From Thioclava electrotropha (GTDB taxonomy: Bacteria > Pseudomonadota > Alphaproteobacteria > Rhodobacterales > Rhodobacteraceae), in assembly GCF_002085925.2 (NCBI RefSeq), contig NZ_CP053562.1, forward strand, positions 2,803,501-2,867,500: a stretch of DNA of 64,000 nucleotides. The letters are read 5' to 3'. The notes beneath the pieces were generated by a model. The model was not told where the DNA came from. It saw only the letters and a list, made by a program, of their open reading frames with translations, and searched no databases. A program made the translations under genes and the position numbers. The stretch's first letter is position 1. Each line of letters opens with the position of its first letter. Below are positions 46,462 through 55,584 of the stretch, one piece after another.

Positions 46462-48599
46462 CGCATCGCCCCGCTCACCGCCGGGCTGCTCGCTGTCAGA
46501 TCAAGCGCCTCGATCTCGCCGTGGAAGCTGCCCTTGCCGAAGGGATTGCCCAGCGCGAGGCCCCAATATTCCATCGGCTTGAGCCGCCCCGACACGGTGC
46601 CCTTGCCGATCACCTCCTCGCCCGAAAGCACCTCGAACAGGCTATCCTCGGAGGAATAGCGGAAGGTGATGTCGTGCCACTTGCCGTCATAGATCGGGAC
46701 GCGCTTGGTGCGCAGGAACAGCCGCTGCCCGCTCTCGGGCCAGAACTCGACCTCGAACGTGCCGCGCCCGGTCACCCGCACGATCAGCGACTGATGCAGG
46801 CGCAACAGCTCTCCGGCGGATTTGTAATCGCCCACCGCGCGCAGCTTCATATGCAGCGCGAAGCGGTCCGCCCCGTAGAGCGGCGCGACCATCTCGCGCG
46901 GGATCACCACGGCGCCGCCGCCCAACCCGAATTCCAGCGCACCGGGGCTGAGCGGGATCGCGTCGAGCGCCTCGGGCTGCGCCCCGGCATGCGAGATCAC
47001 ACGTCCCAGATCGGGGTCATAGCTAAGGATGCGGTCATCGCGGACCACGACATAGCCGCTGCTCTGCGCGCTCCGCCCGTCGGGCAGCGTCAGAGACAGC
47101 GTCACCTTGTGCCGTCCCGGCATGCGGAAGCCCACCGGCACCTGTGCGCCGTCGAGGTTGGTCTGCCCGTCGATCTGCCAGCGATAGGCGACCTCGGCAG
47201 GGTCCACCCCCTCGGGCAGCACACTCTCGCGCGCGTCGAATTGCAGCGTGGTGCCGCCGCCTTCGCTGCGCGCGAACCGCATGACCGGCTGGAGCGCGTC
47301 CGGACCGCCGAGAATATCGAGCATCGGCGCGCCGATCCCGTTCCCGGCCAAGGCCCCACCCGGAAGATAGGCGTAATTCATGATCTCACGCGGCGCACCG
47401 GTGCGCGCGGCGACGAAGAGCTGGTCGTAATAGCTCGCCCGCTGCGGCGTGATGTCCTGGATCAGCAGGTTGTCGCGGAGCTTCCAATCGGGCTGCCCCG
47501 CCGGGCCTGCGATCTCGCTCACCGCATTGCGGGCGATCTCGACGGCGCGAGCGTCGCGCGCCACGCGGATCTGCGGGATCCAGAGAACCGGATCGCGTTT
47601 CTCGCCCTCGGAATAGACGTCATGGATGAGCGTGTTGTTAGCGATCTTCACGCCCTCCGCCTCGCCCACCGTGATCCCGTGCAGATGGGCGTTGATGATG
47701 ACGTTCCCGCTGATCTCGACATTGCGGTAGAACATCTCCGCGCCCGCCTTGCCGCGATCGACCAGCTCGTTGCGCATCAGGATCGACTGGGTAAAGCCGC
47801 CCTCGCCGGAATTGAGCAGGTTGTTCGTGATCGCGATGTCGCGGCTGGGCCGTTCGGTGCCTGCGGTCCAGAACTGGATCATGTCGGCATGATCGCCCGA
47901 GGCGACGGCACGGCGAAAATCGTGAATGTGGTTGTTTGCGATCTCTGCGCGTTCGATCTGGGCGAAGTTCAGCCCGTCCATCCGCATGTCATGGATGTCG
48001 TTGGCGGCCACCACCAGATCGGTGCAGTCGGTGAAGATCGCGCCACGGTAAAAGCGACGAAACTCGGAGCGTTCGACCGTGATCCCGGTCGAGGCGCGTA
48101 CTGCGAGGCCAAAGGCGGTGGGCAGCGGCCCCTGCTCGATCAGATCGGGATCGGCGGGGGCGAGGTCTCCGTCGAACAGCGCATTGCGGATCGTCAGATC
48201 GCGGGTGGTGAAGACCTGAAAGGGGCGGATATTGGACCGGTCGCCCTCGGTGTAACGGTAATCGAAGGTCACGGCCTCGATGACGACATGGCTGACTTCC
48301 CGCAGGTTCATCTGCGCGATCACCGCCCGGTTGTCCGGATCGGCAGAGCGGAAGGTGATCGGCGCACCCTCGCGCCCCGTCAGCCCCCGCAGATCGAGCG
48401 CGTCATAGTCGCCTGGCGCGATCAGAACCGTGTCGCCCGGCTCCAGCTTCGCCCCGACCCGCGCCAGCCCGGCCGTATCCGAGACCTGCCAGTCGCGCGC
48501 CAGTGCGGGCAGCGCCCCGAGTACGAGAAGACCGACGGCCAAAAGCCCACGCCGTCCGACGCGGGCTGCATGCCTCGTGGTGAATGCGATCTGCTCCAT
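46458..48599 (-). CDS. Exported right-handed beta-helix protein with LamG-like C-terminal domain
   Basis: 713 aa. A signal peptide with AVGLLVLGALPALA ends near residue 35. Residues 40-430 are a parallel beta-helix: repeated short strands with N-x-I/L patterns (AEIANNHIHDF, IAITNNLLNSG, VEISGNVIINAHLHGITV, VKIANNTLIHDV), the fold of alginate lyases/epimerases and chondroitinase B. A PKD-like part (about 455-520, VAYRWQIDGQTNLDG...RHKVTLSLTLPDGRS) and a LamG/concanavalin-like domain (about 560-700) follow. First gene of a coupled trio. It may trim or bind the polysaccharide made by this cluster; catalytic residues are not identifiable. Confidence 0.85.
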   Translation of the reverse strand: MEQIAFTTRHAARVGRRGLLAVGLLVLGALPALARDWQVSDTAGLARVGAKLEPGDTVLIAPGDYDALDLRGLTGREGAPITFRSADPDNRAVIAQMNLREVSHVVIEAVTFDYRYTEGDRSNIRPFQVFTTRDLTIRNALFDGDLAPADPDLIEQGPLPTAFGLAVRASTGITVERSEFRRFYRGAIFTDCTDLVVAANDIHDMRMDGLNFAQIERAEIANNHIHDFRRAVASGDHADMIQFWTAGTERPSRDIAITNNLLNSGEGGFTQSILMRNELVDRGKAGAEMFYRNVEISGNVIINAHLHGITVGEAEGVKIANNTLIHDVYSEGEKRDPVLWIPQIRVARDARAVEIARNAVSEIAGPAGQPDWKLRDNLLIQDITPQRASYYDQLFVAARTGAPREIMNYAYLPGGALAGNGIGAPMLDILGGPDALQPVMRFARSEGGGTTLQFDARESVLPEGVDPAEVAYRWQIDGQTNLDGAQVPVGFRMPGRHKVTLSLTLPDGRSAQSSGYVVVRDDRILSYDPDLGRVISHAGAQPEALDAIPLSPGALEFGLGGGAVVIPREMVAPLYGADRFALHMKLRAVGDYKSAGELLRLHQSLIVRVTGRGTFEVEFWPESGQRLFLRTKRVPIYDGKWHDITFRYSSEDSLFEVLSGEEVIGKGTVSGRLKPMEYWGLALGNPFGKGSFHGEIEALDLTASSPAVSGAMR

Positions 48600-48732
48600 C
48601 GCTGCCTGCCTGTTCCGGGCCGCTTTTTGCGGCTCTGATATCTTGACGTCACGCTAGCGTGAGGAAGATCGACGCGGCAAGCGCTTTAACCCAGATTAAA
48701 CTTTGCACATTGCCATTGTGGCCTTCGCGCCG

Positions 48733-49593
48733 CTAAAGCCGCCCGAAAACCGCCTGCCGCAGCATCCAGCCCATCCGCGCGAGCCGCAGTCTCGCGAGCG
48801 TCGCCACGGCGCGCCACCGCTCGGTCGCGTCGCGCAGCTCTGGATGGCGCAGCACCTTCGGCAGATGAGCGAGGATCGAGACGGGCATCAAGAGCGCCTT
48901 CGCCCCCCAGCGCAGCCGCGCGGGCAGGTTTGATCCATTCACGCCGAAGCCTTCCTCGGTGAGCCGGCGCCATTTGCGCGACAGCGCCGCCCAGTCCTGC
49001 CGCGATGGATGGCCCACGCGCAGCCCGTCGGCATAGATCAGCGAATAGCCCTTCGCGGTCGCCCGACGGCACCAGTCGAGATCCTCCGACAGCCCCGCGA
49101 TGAAGGGGCCGGTGGCCTCGTAGACATCGCGCCGGGTCAGCAGGTTCCCGGTGCCGGAGAACCCTTTTTCCTCGATATAGCGGCGAAAATCGAAGGCGAA
49201 GACAGTCTCGAACGCCTCCGCGCCGGATCGGGGCGGCGGAGTCTCATCGAAGACGAAGACATGGCCGCCGACCAGATCGCCCTGCCCGGCCACGGCGAAG
49301 GCGGTCGCGATCCAATCGGGATCGGCCACGCAGTCGCTGTCGATGAAGAACAGCCGCGCCGCCGTCGTCTCCGCCACCCCACGATTGCGCGCCTCTGCCG
49401 CACCTTTCTTGGTCTCGATCACGATCCGAAGGTCGGGATAGGCCGCGCGGAGGGGGGCCAGATCGTCGGTCGAGCCATTGTCGACCACCAGCAGCTCGCA
49501 ACGCGCATCCAGTTGCGGCGCAAGCGTCTCGAGGCAGCGCATGAGCCGCGTGACGTCGTTGTAATGCGGGATGATGATCGCGGCCTCGGCCAT
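48733..49593 (-). CDS. Glycosyltransferase family 2
   Basis: 286 aa from ATG 49593. EAAIIIPHYNDVTRLMRCL, LLVVDNGSTDDLAPLR (nucleotide site), KKGAAEARNRGV and FFIDSDCVADPDW (the DSD metal motif, about residue 85) define a GT2 enzyme. FSGTGNLLTRRDVYEATGPF and GLSEDLDWCRRATAKGY (the E-D acceptor-side motif) complete it. The ATG overlaps the stop of the pyruvyl transferase gene (TGATG). About 130 bases separate it from the beta-helix gene; it ends the upstream transcription unit. Confidence 0.9.
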   Translation of the reverse strand: MAEAAIIIPHYNDVTRLMRCLETLAPQLDARCELLVVDNGSTDDLAPLRAAYPDLRIVIETKKGAAEARNRGVAETTAARLFFIDSDCVADPDWIATAFAVAGQGDLVGGHVFVFDETPPPRSGAEAFETVFAFDFRRYIEEKGFSGTGNLLTRRDVYEATGPFIAGLSEDLDWCRRATAKGYSLIYADGLRVGHPSRQDWAALSRKWRRLTEEGFGVNGSNLPARLRWGAKALLMPVSILAHLPKVLRHPELRDATERWRAVATLARLRLARMGWMLRQAVFGRL

Positions 49594-50756
49594 CACAGCG
49601 CCTTCATCAAGTTTAACAACGCCGCGTCATAGGCGGCGAGCCGGTCGATTCCGCGCGCAAGTGCCGCCTTCGCCTCTGCCGCGAGGCTGTCGCGATCAGC
49701 GAACCCTTGCTCCAGCGCCGCCATCCCCGCATCCGCATCCGCCTTGGTCGCATCGACCGTGTGGTCGTAGCCAAGCGCGCCGAACAGCCCCGCAAACTTG
49801 CGGCTATAGGCGAGCGGCACCACAGCGACACCGGACGAGAACGCCGCGATACAGGCATGCATCCGCGCCCCGGTGAAGAAATCGAGCCCCGCGATATAGC
49901 TCTTCGCCTCGGACGGGCTTGCGAAGGCAGGCGCGCAGATCACGTCATGCTCGGCGGCCAGCGCCTCACAGGCGTGCAGGTCATCCTCGATCACCATCGG
50001 GCCTTCGGGCACGATCACATGCGGCACCAGATGGACCTCGGCCCCCTGCCCCTTGAACCAGTCGATCGTGCGCGCGATCAGCGCGGGATAATTCAGCGCC
50101 ATCCCGAAATCATTGCCCCCGTGATAGCCCCCCGCCATCAACAGCCCCGAGACGTTGATCCCGACGCGCACCGGCCCAGCGTCGCGCGGCGCGGGCGGCT
50201 CATAGGGCAGCCGCAGCGCCAGATCGGAGGCCAGAACCGGTGCGCCGCGATAGCCCAGATCGTCCAGCGCTGCGCGCGAGCGTTCGTCGCGCACCGCCAC
50301 CAAAGCCGAGCGGTTGAGGCTCATCCGCGCCAGCCGCATCGACCAGCCCTTGGTGAAGGGCCCCACGGTCTGCGGCGCGACCACCAAAGGCGTGCCCGCG
50401 AGATGTGTGGCGAACTTCATCCAGAACATCTTCACCAGTCGCGAGGCCCCGTAGATATCGGCGAAACTGTCACCGCCGCCAATGTCGATCACCAGATCAG
50501 CGGCCTTAACTTCGGCCCACAACCCTTTGGGAGATTTCAGAAATGCGCCATCCACCTCGATCAGTCGCAAGTCGTCGCCTGCCACATAAGGCGCGCGCCG
50601 GTCCTTCCAGTCGAGCACGGTGATCGCGATCTCGCGTCCCGCTTTGGCGGCAAGATCGCGCAGAAGGGCGATCTCCGACACGGTCAGCGCGCCGACGCCA
50701 AGATTGTCCGAGCGCGTCGAGTGGAAGATCAGGCAGACGCGCAGCATGCGGCTCAT
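49593..50756 (-). CDS. Polysaccharide pyruvyl transferase family protein
   Basis: 387 aa from ATG 50756, whose ATGA overlaps the stop of the preceding gene; a longer frame exists but would run through that gene. Pyruvyl transferases add ketal-linked pyruvate from phosphoenolpyruvate to exopolysaccharide sugars. Recognisable parts are STRSDNLGVGALTVSEI, AADLVIDIGGGDSFADIYG (G-G-G-D/N motif), TPLVVAPQTVGPFTKGW, SLVAVRDERS-like SALVAVRDERSRAALDDLG, and DFFTGARMHACIAAFSSGVAVVPL with the conserved R-x-H. Located between an FrhB-like gene and a GT2 gene, as in many succinoglycan-type clusters. Confidence 0.88.
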   Translation of the reverse strand: MSRMLRVCLIFHSTRSDNLGVGALTVSEIALLRDLAAKAGREIAITVLDWKDRRAPYVAGDDLRLIEVDGAFLKSPKGLWAEVKAADLVIDIGGGDSFADIYGASRLVKMFWMKFATHLAGTPLVVAPQTVGPFTKGWSMRLARMSLNRSALVAVRDERSRAALDDLGYRGAPVLASDLALRLPYEPPAPRDAGPVRVGINVSGLLMAGGYHGGNDFGMALNYPALIARTIDWFKGQGAEVHLVPHVIVPEGPMVIEDDLHACEALAAEHDVICAPAFASPSEAKSYIAGLDFFTGARMHACIAAFSSGVAVVPLAYSRKFAGLFGALGYDHTVDATKADADAGMAALEQGFADRDSLAAEAKAALARGIDRLAAYDAALLNLMKAL

Positions 50757-51991
50757 TTTCGGCCCCGCAACACACGTCGAACTGTGCCTGCGAAATTGCG
50801 CAGGTTCCGCGTGACCGGGTTCTGCAATGCGCAGGCGCGCAGGTTCATCCCCTCGTAGCGCGGGATCGGGCGGGCCATCAGTTTGAGCGCCGCGAGACGC
50901 GCGAAAAGGGCGCGGCGACGTTCGCGCTGGCCGGGCTGAATCGCGGCCAGTTCCGCCACATCGAACGGCGCGGTCTCGACCGCCTCCGCCGCCTCGGCCT
51001 CCCTCAGAATTTCCGCGCCGAGCCGCGTGCGCGCCACGATCAGGCTGTGCCCCGGCGCCTCCTCGAACAGCGGATAGCCCGCATCGTCGGCCTCCCACGC
51101 ATCGGCGCAGACCAGATCGGCGGCGACGCCGGTGCCATCGGCGCAAATCTTGCAGCGGTGCTGGATGTGGCGCGACAGCACCCCGCCCCAGGCCGCGTGA
51201 TAGCTCGTCACGCGGGTGGAGCCATCGTGCAGCGCGGCCACCGTCTTGCCCGGCCAGCCATTGCCGCGATAGCGGAAGGCCGTCAATTGATCCTCCGGCG
51301 CGCCCATTTCCGCCAGCAATTCCCGCGCGCCCTCCGCGCTGGGAACGCCCGCGCAGAAGAAGGACAGGATCACCGGGAAACTCCGCGCGAGTTTCGGGTC
51401 GCGCGCGACCAGCGCCCGCAAAGCCACCGCATCGCAAGGCTTGCCGATCACCGCGAAGCGCCGCCCATCCGCGATCAGCGACGACAGATCGGCCAGCGGG
51501 GCCGAAGGCGCATAGCGCGAGCCCGCCGCCCCCAGAACCTCGTCGCGCGTGGTGCTCAGCCGCATCCGGTTGCCGATCGGGTTGTCGGGGTCGGGCTCGA
51601 TCTGCGCTATGGCATCGACGCGACCCGATTGCAGCAGATGCAGCGCCAGCGCCGAGAGCGCCCCGCCCGAGGCCCCCGCATGGCGCAGGTCCGCGTCGGT
51701 GGCGTGACCGCTCTTCATCTCCATGAACCGCCCCCAGAGCGGCTCCTCTCCGGGCGCGACGCGCTGCGCGCTCTGGCCCAAGCCCGGGCAGCAGGCGGCA
51801 ATCGCGGTCTCCGCTCGCGCGCTGATCTCGGCGCTTTGCACCGGGCGCAGGAAGCCGCGCGCATCGGGCGCCATCGCGATCTCCTGCGGCGCGACCCCGG
51901 CACACAGCCCGCAGCCCGCGCAGAGATCGCCCGCCGCGACGTGGGCGAGCGCCTCGCTCGAAGGCGTCGAAATGGGGCTGTGATGGGTCAT
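50753..51991 (-). CDS. Coenzyme F420 hydrogenase/dehydrogenase beta-subunit-like iron-sulfur protein
   Basis: 412 aa from ATG 51991. The N-terminal LCAGCGLCAGVAPQEIAMAP holds a C-x2-C-x2-C cluster motif. The middle HAGASGGALSALALHLLQSG and FAVIGKPCDAVALRALV are typical of FrhB_FdhB N- and C-domains, and RCKICADGTGVAADLVCAD gives a further Cys set. Although named for F420, many such proteins occur in bacterial polysaccharide clusters beside pyruvyl transferases, where their reaction is unknown. Coupled by ATGA to the pyruvyl transferase gene, supporting a joint function. Confidence 0.88.
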   Translation of the reverse strand: MTHHSPISTPSSEALAHVAAGDLCAGCGLCAGVAPQEIAMAPDARGFLRPVQSAEISARAETAIAACCPGLGQSAQRVAPGEEPLWGRFMEMKSGHATDADLRHAGASGGALSALALHLLQSGRVDAIAQIEPDPDNPIGNRMRLSTTRDEVLGAAGSRYAPSAPLADLSSLIADGRRFAVIGKPCDAVALRALVARDPKLARSFPVILSFFCAGVPSAEGARELLAEMGAPEDQLTAFRYRGNGWPGKTVAALHDGSTRVTSYHAAWGGVLSRHIQHRCKICADGTGVAADLVCADAWEADDAGYPLFEEAPGHSLIVARTRLGAEILREAEAAEAVETAPFDVAELAAIQPGQRERRRALFARLAALKLMARPIPRYEGMNLRACALQNPVTRNLRNFAGTVRRVLRGRK

Positions 51992-52189
51992 GCTCGGCCG
52001 ATCTGGTTTTTCAAGGAGTTGAACAGCAAAGCCGTGAATCTGGCAAGGCTTGGCTGGGTCGGTCGCCGCGCGTGACGTGGCCGTCAAGCCACAGCCGTCA
52101 CAGCGCGCTTGACCCGACGGCCCCTCGGGCGGGATTATGGGCGCAAAACATGCGCGGGCGGCCAAACCCCGCGCCATATCGGACAGTAC

Positions 52190-53581
52190 ATGCTTCGCAC
52201 CGCGATCCTCATCCTCAGCGGGAACGCCGCCACCTCGGCGCTGATGCTCGCGCGCAATCTACTGATCGCGCGGCTGATCCCGGTCGCCGATTACGGCGTG
52301 GCCGCAACCTTCGCGATGGTGATGGCGGTGATCGAGATGGGCTCGACGCTGGGGCTGCAGCAGCAGATCGTGCAGTCAAAGCGCGGCGACGACCCCGCGT
52401 TTCAGGCAGCACTGCAAGGCTTTCAAATGCTGCGCGGCGTGATCGCGGCGGCTGCGCTGTTCGTGCTGGCCGGGCCGATCGCCGACTTCCTCGATATCCC
52501 AGAGGCCGCACCGGCCTATCGTTGGCTCGCGCTGGTGCCGCTCCTGACGGCGGCGCAGCATTTCGACATCCACCGCGCCCAGCGCAGGGGTCACTATCGC
52601 CCGATGCTGCTGACGGGGGCGCTGCCCGCACTGGCCGCGCTTATCGCGATCTGGCCGCTCTCGCGCCTCTTCGACGACTGGCAGGTGGCGCTTTGGGCGA
52701 TCCTGCTGCACGCGGCCCTCGGCGTTCTGGTCTCGCACCTGATGGCCGAACGCCGCTACCGCCTGCGCCTCGACCGCACCGAGATGCGCGCGAACCTGCG
52801 TTTCGGCGCGCCGCTTCTGGCCAATGCGGCCCTGATGTATCTGGTCTTTCAGGGCGACAAGATCATCGTCGGGCGACTGGCGGGGATGGAGGCGCTGGCG
52901 ATCTTCGCGATGGGCATGACGCTGACGCTGACACCCACGCTGATCGGCGCGAAATCGGTGCAGAACCTCTTTCTGCCGAAACTCTCGGCCGCGCATGGCC
53001 GTGCGGACGCCGTCGCGCATCGCCAGCTTGCCGGGGCGACCTTCGAAGGGATGTTCCTCTCCGGATCGATCCTGCTGCTGGGCACGGTCCTGATCGGACC
53101 GCTCGTCGTCACGGCCCTTCTGGGGGCGAAATATGCAAGCCTCCTGCCGCTCCTGATCCCCTTCGCGCTGATGAATGCGCTCCGCGCGATCAAGAACGGG
53201 CCGAGCACGGTCGCGCTCTCGGCGGGGCAGACCGATAACGGCTTTTGGGGGAACCTGCCCCGGATCGCGGTGCTCCCTCTGAGCTATTGGGCGCTGATTG
53301 AGACCGGCTCGGTCGTGCCGGTGATCTGGCTCGGGGTCGCGGGCGAGGCGATCGGTCTTGGCGTGGCGCTCTGGCGGCTGTCGCAGGTCATGGCGCTGCC
53401 TCAGGTTGGCCGCGCCGCGCTGACGACCGCACTCGTGCTGGTCGCGATCCCGCTTATCACACTTGCAACGCCCGACACGCTGGTGATCTGGCCGATCGCG
53501 CTGATCCTGAGCGCGGTGCAACTTGCCGCCCTGCCCCATCTGCGGGCCTATTTCGGACGCCCGCAGATCGGCACTGCCTGA
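52190..53581 (+). CDS. Polysaccharide flippase (Wzx/RfbX-like)
   Basis: 463 aa from ATG 52190. About 12 hydrophobic spans. MLRTAILILSGNAATSALML and RNLLIARLIPVADYGVAATF match the MATE-like polysaccharide-synthesis membrane protein (PST) family opening, with the L-I-x-x-x-x-Y-G-x-x pattern. Other conserved elements are LRFGAPLLANAALMYLVFQGDKIIVGRL at about 200-230 (first half given in pieces of the frame) and FLPKLSAAH after helix 8. Divergent from the FrhB-like gene with about 200 bases between. Would flip lipid-linked repeat units across the inner membrane for the polymerase encoded nearby. Confidence 0.88.
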   Translation: MLRTAILILSGNAATSALMLARNLLIARLIPVADYGVAATFAMVMAVIEMGSTLGLQQQIVQSKRGDDPAFQAALQGFQMLRGVIAAAALFVLAGPIADFLDIPEAAPAYRWLALVPLLTAAQHFDIHRAQRRGHYRPMLLTGALPALAALIAIWPLSRLFDDWQVALWAILLHAALGVLVSHLMAERRYRLRLDRTEMRANLRFGAPLLANAALMYLVFQGDKIIVGRLAGMEALAIFAMGMTLTLTPTLIGAKSVQNLFLPKLSAAHGRADAVAHRQLAGATFEGMFLSGSILLLGTVLIGPLVVTALLGAKYASLLPLLIPFALMNALRAIKNGPSTVALSAGQTDNGFWGNLPRIAVLPLSYWALIETGSVVPVIWLGVAGEAIGLGVALWRLSQVMALPQVGRAALTTALVLVAIPLITLATPDTLVIWPIALILSAVQLAALPHLRAYFGRPQIGTA

Positions 53582-53655
53582 CCCCGCGCCTCTGTACGAT
53601 TTTCGTGCTACACTCCCCGATGACGCGCGCCATAAACCAAAGAGGGAGGATCGGT

Positions 53656-54681
53656 ATGAACCGGTTTCTGGGTTATGTCTTCGTCGCGGCTTTGTCGTTC
53701 ACCACACCTGTCCTTGCCGAGGAGATGCGCGAGGTTCCGGTCTATTTCTCAGCCGGAGCGGATAACGCGGTTCTGAGCGACCGCATCAAGGGCTATGACA
53801 GCGTGATCTACACGATCGGCGCCGAGGCCGGACAGACGATCGATATCAAGCTGTCCACAAAGCACACCGCCACGTATTTCAACCTCTACGGTCCCGGGAG
53901 CGGCCCGGGCGATCAGGCGATCATGACCAGCCAGTTAACGCCCGAGCTGAACCACTACACAGGCACGCTGCCCAGTTCGGGGACCTACAAGATCTCGGTC
54001 TACATGATGCGCTCGGCGGCGCGGCGCGACGAGGTTGCGAATTTCGACATCCGGATCGGGATCACCGGGAAGACCGGCGCGATCGTGCAGGGCGATTATG
54101 CCGACGGGCTGCAGGGCGGGCCCGATTTCTGGCAGGTCCAGACCGGCGACATCAACGATCCGCTTAACCTGCGCGCGGGGCCCTCGACCGGGGCGGCGAT
54201 CCTCGGGCGGTTCCCCGAGGGGGCGATCCTGCGCAACATGGGCTGCCGGATGGCTGAGGGTCAGCGCTGGTGCAAAGTCGCGGCGACCGAAGGGTCTCTG
54301 ACCGGCTGGGTTGCCGGGCGCTACCTTCGTGAAGGCTCTGCCCCGCCGCCACGCGTGGCCGAACCCGAGACCCGCGATCAGCAGGTCCAGTTCGCCCCCG
54401 GCACGAGCGGCGCGGTGCTGAGATCGACCCTCGCCCCCGGAGCCGCGGTGAACTACCGGCTCGGTGCTCGGGAAAAGCAGTTCCTGACGGCGCAGCTCCA
54501 GACCGACTCGCCTGCGGTGCATTTCAACATCTTCACCCCGGACGGCGAGCTTCTCTACGAGAGCCGCGGCGGTAGGCGGGACTATCGCGGCCAGCTCTGG
54601 CTGAACGGCGAGAACCGGATCACGGTCTACAATATCGGCGACGCCCCGGCCCCCTTCACGATGATCGTCGGGATCGAGTGA
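53656..54681 (+). CDS. Exported protein with SH3-like domain and paired lysozyme-inhibitor-like domains
   Basis: 341 aa from ATG 53656 behind GGGAGGA. A signal peptide ends near VLAEE (about residue 21). Residues 25-140 and 245-341 are two related beta-domains (YTIGAEAGQTIDIKLSTKHT with YFNLYGPG; YRLGAREKQFLTAQLQTDSP with HFNIFTPDGELLY). They resemble the inhibitor-of-g-type-lysozyme (PliG-type) fold by pattern. Between them (about 165-225) DPLNLRAGPSTGAAILGRFP then CKVAATEGSLTGWVAGRYL is a bacterial SH3 domain that binds peptidoglycan. Probably periplasmic protection or wall binding. Followed by a lipoprotein gene in the same direction. Confidence 0.75.
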   Translation: MNRFLGYVFVAALSFTTPVLAEEMREVPVYFSAGADNAVLSDRIKGYDSVIYTIGAEAGQTIDIKLSTKHTATYFNLYGPGSGPGDQAIMTSQLTPELNHYTGTLPSSGTYKISVYMMRSAARRDEVANFDIRIGITGKTGAIVQGDYADGLQGGPDFWQVQTGDINDPLNLRAGPSTGAAILGRFPEGAILRNMGCRMAEGQRWCKVAATEGSLTGWVAGRYLREGSAPPPRVAEPETRDQQVQFAPGTSGAVLRSTLAPGAAVNYRLGAREKQFLTAQLQTDSPAVHFNIFTPDGELLYESRGGRRDYRGQLWLNGENRITVYNIGDAPAPFTMIVGIE

Positions 54682-54714
54682 ACGCAGGCGGCGCCAAACG
54701 GGGAGGACAGTCCA

Positions 54715-55134
54715 ATGACCAAGATGACGACACTCACACGCAGGGCCGCCACCGCGATCCTCGCGGGCGTGACCCTGATCGCGCTCGCAGCCTGCGTTCC
54801 CGAGCCACCCGACGGACGGCCAAGCCCGCTCGATGGGGACTGGGTCGGAAGGTACACCCCTCAGTCCATGCGTGTGATGGATCGCCCCTGCACACCGGGC
54901 TATGGCGGGATACGCATACAAGACGGCCGGGTTTCGGGCGAGGCTACCAACACCTACGGAGCCTCCTACAGGATTTCCGGGCATGTCGTCGGGGCCGACC
55001 GGATCGTCGGGAATTTCTACTTCCGGACGCGCTCTGTCGGCTCACTCAAGGGGCACCTCGTCAAGGGGCGCCTCGTGGGGAATTATGAAAACGTCGACGG
55101 ATGCAGGGGCAGCTGGGTCGCCACCCGACAGTGA
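54715..55134 (+). CDS. Putative lipoprotein
   Basis: 139 aa. TRRAATAILAGVTLIALAAC ends in an L-A-A-C lipobox (Cys near 27). The mature protein has GDWVGRYTPQSM, GYGGIRIQDGRVSGEATNTY, YRISGHVVGADRIVGNFYF and LKGHLVKGRLVGNYENVDGC, an antiparallel beta barrel-like repeat pattern of G-x-(V/I)-x-G, with conserved Cys at both ends possibly bridged. Function unknown. 33 bases after the SH3 protein gene, likely the same operon. Confidence 0.75.
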   Translation: MTKMTTLTRRAATAILAGVTLIALAACVPEPPDGRPSPLDGDWVGRYTPQSMRVMDRPCTPGYGGIRIQDGRVSGEATNTYGASYRISGHVVGADRIVGNFYFRTRSVGSLKGHLVKGRLVGNYENVDGCRGSWVATRQ

Positions 55135-55140
55135 GCAGGC

Positions 55141-55482
55141 TTACTCGGAAACCTTTTTCACGAATTGCGACTTCAGCCCCATCTGACCGATGCCGGGCAC
55201 CTTGCAGTCGATGTCGTGATCGCCATCCACGAGACGAATGCCGCGCACCTTGGTGCCGACCTTCACGACCGAGGAAGAGCCCTTCACCTTGAGGTCCTTG
55301 ATCACCGTCACCGTGTCGCCATCGTTTAGCACGTTGCCGACCGCATCGCGCACCTCGGCGGGCGCATCCGCGTCACCCGAGGCCGACCATTCATGGCCGC
55401 ATTCGGGACAGATCAGGAGGGCGTCCATCTCGTAGGTGAAGGACGAATTGCATTCGGGGCACGGGGGCAAGGTATCGCTCAT
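55141..55482 (-). CDS. PhnA/YjdM-type zinc-ribbon protein
   Basis: 113 aa. The N-terminal zinc ribbon [22 protein letters not shown] (two C-x2-C pairs, residues 8-30) is followed by the PhnA C-domain: [39 protein letters not shown] and [20 protein letters not shown]. The family is widespread and small. The name derives from an E. coli gene near the phn operon; it is not itself the phosphonoacetate hydrolase, and its role is unresolved. Tail-to-tail with the lipoprotein gene. Confidence 0.92.
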   Translation of the reverse strand: MSDTLPPCPECNSSFTYEMDALLICPECGHEWSASGDADAPAEVRDAVGNVLNDGDTVTVIKDLKVKGSSSVVKVGTKVRGIRLVDGDHDIDCKVPGIGQMGLKSQFVKKVSE

Positions 55483-55584
55483 GGGTCATGCCCTTAGTCT
55501 CACGCGCCTGTTATCGCCAGAAAAATCGTTCACCTGCGACAAAAAGCGAGATGCAACGGTGCGACCTGTGCGGCTCCAGCCCGC

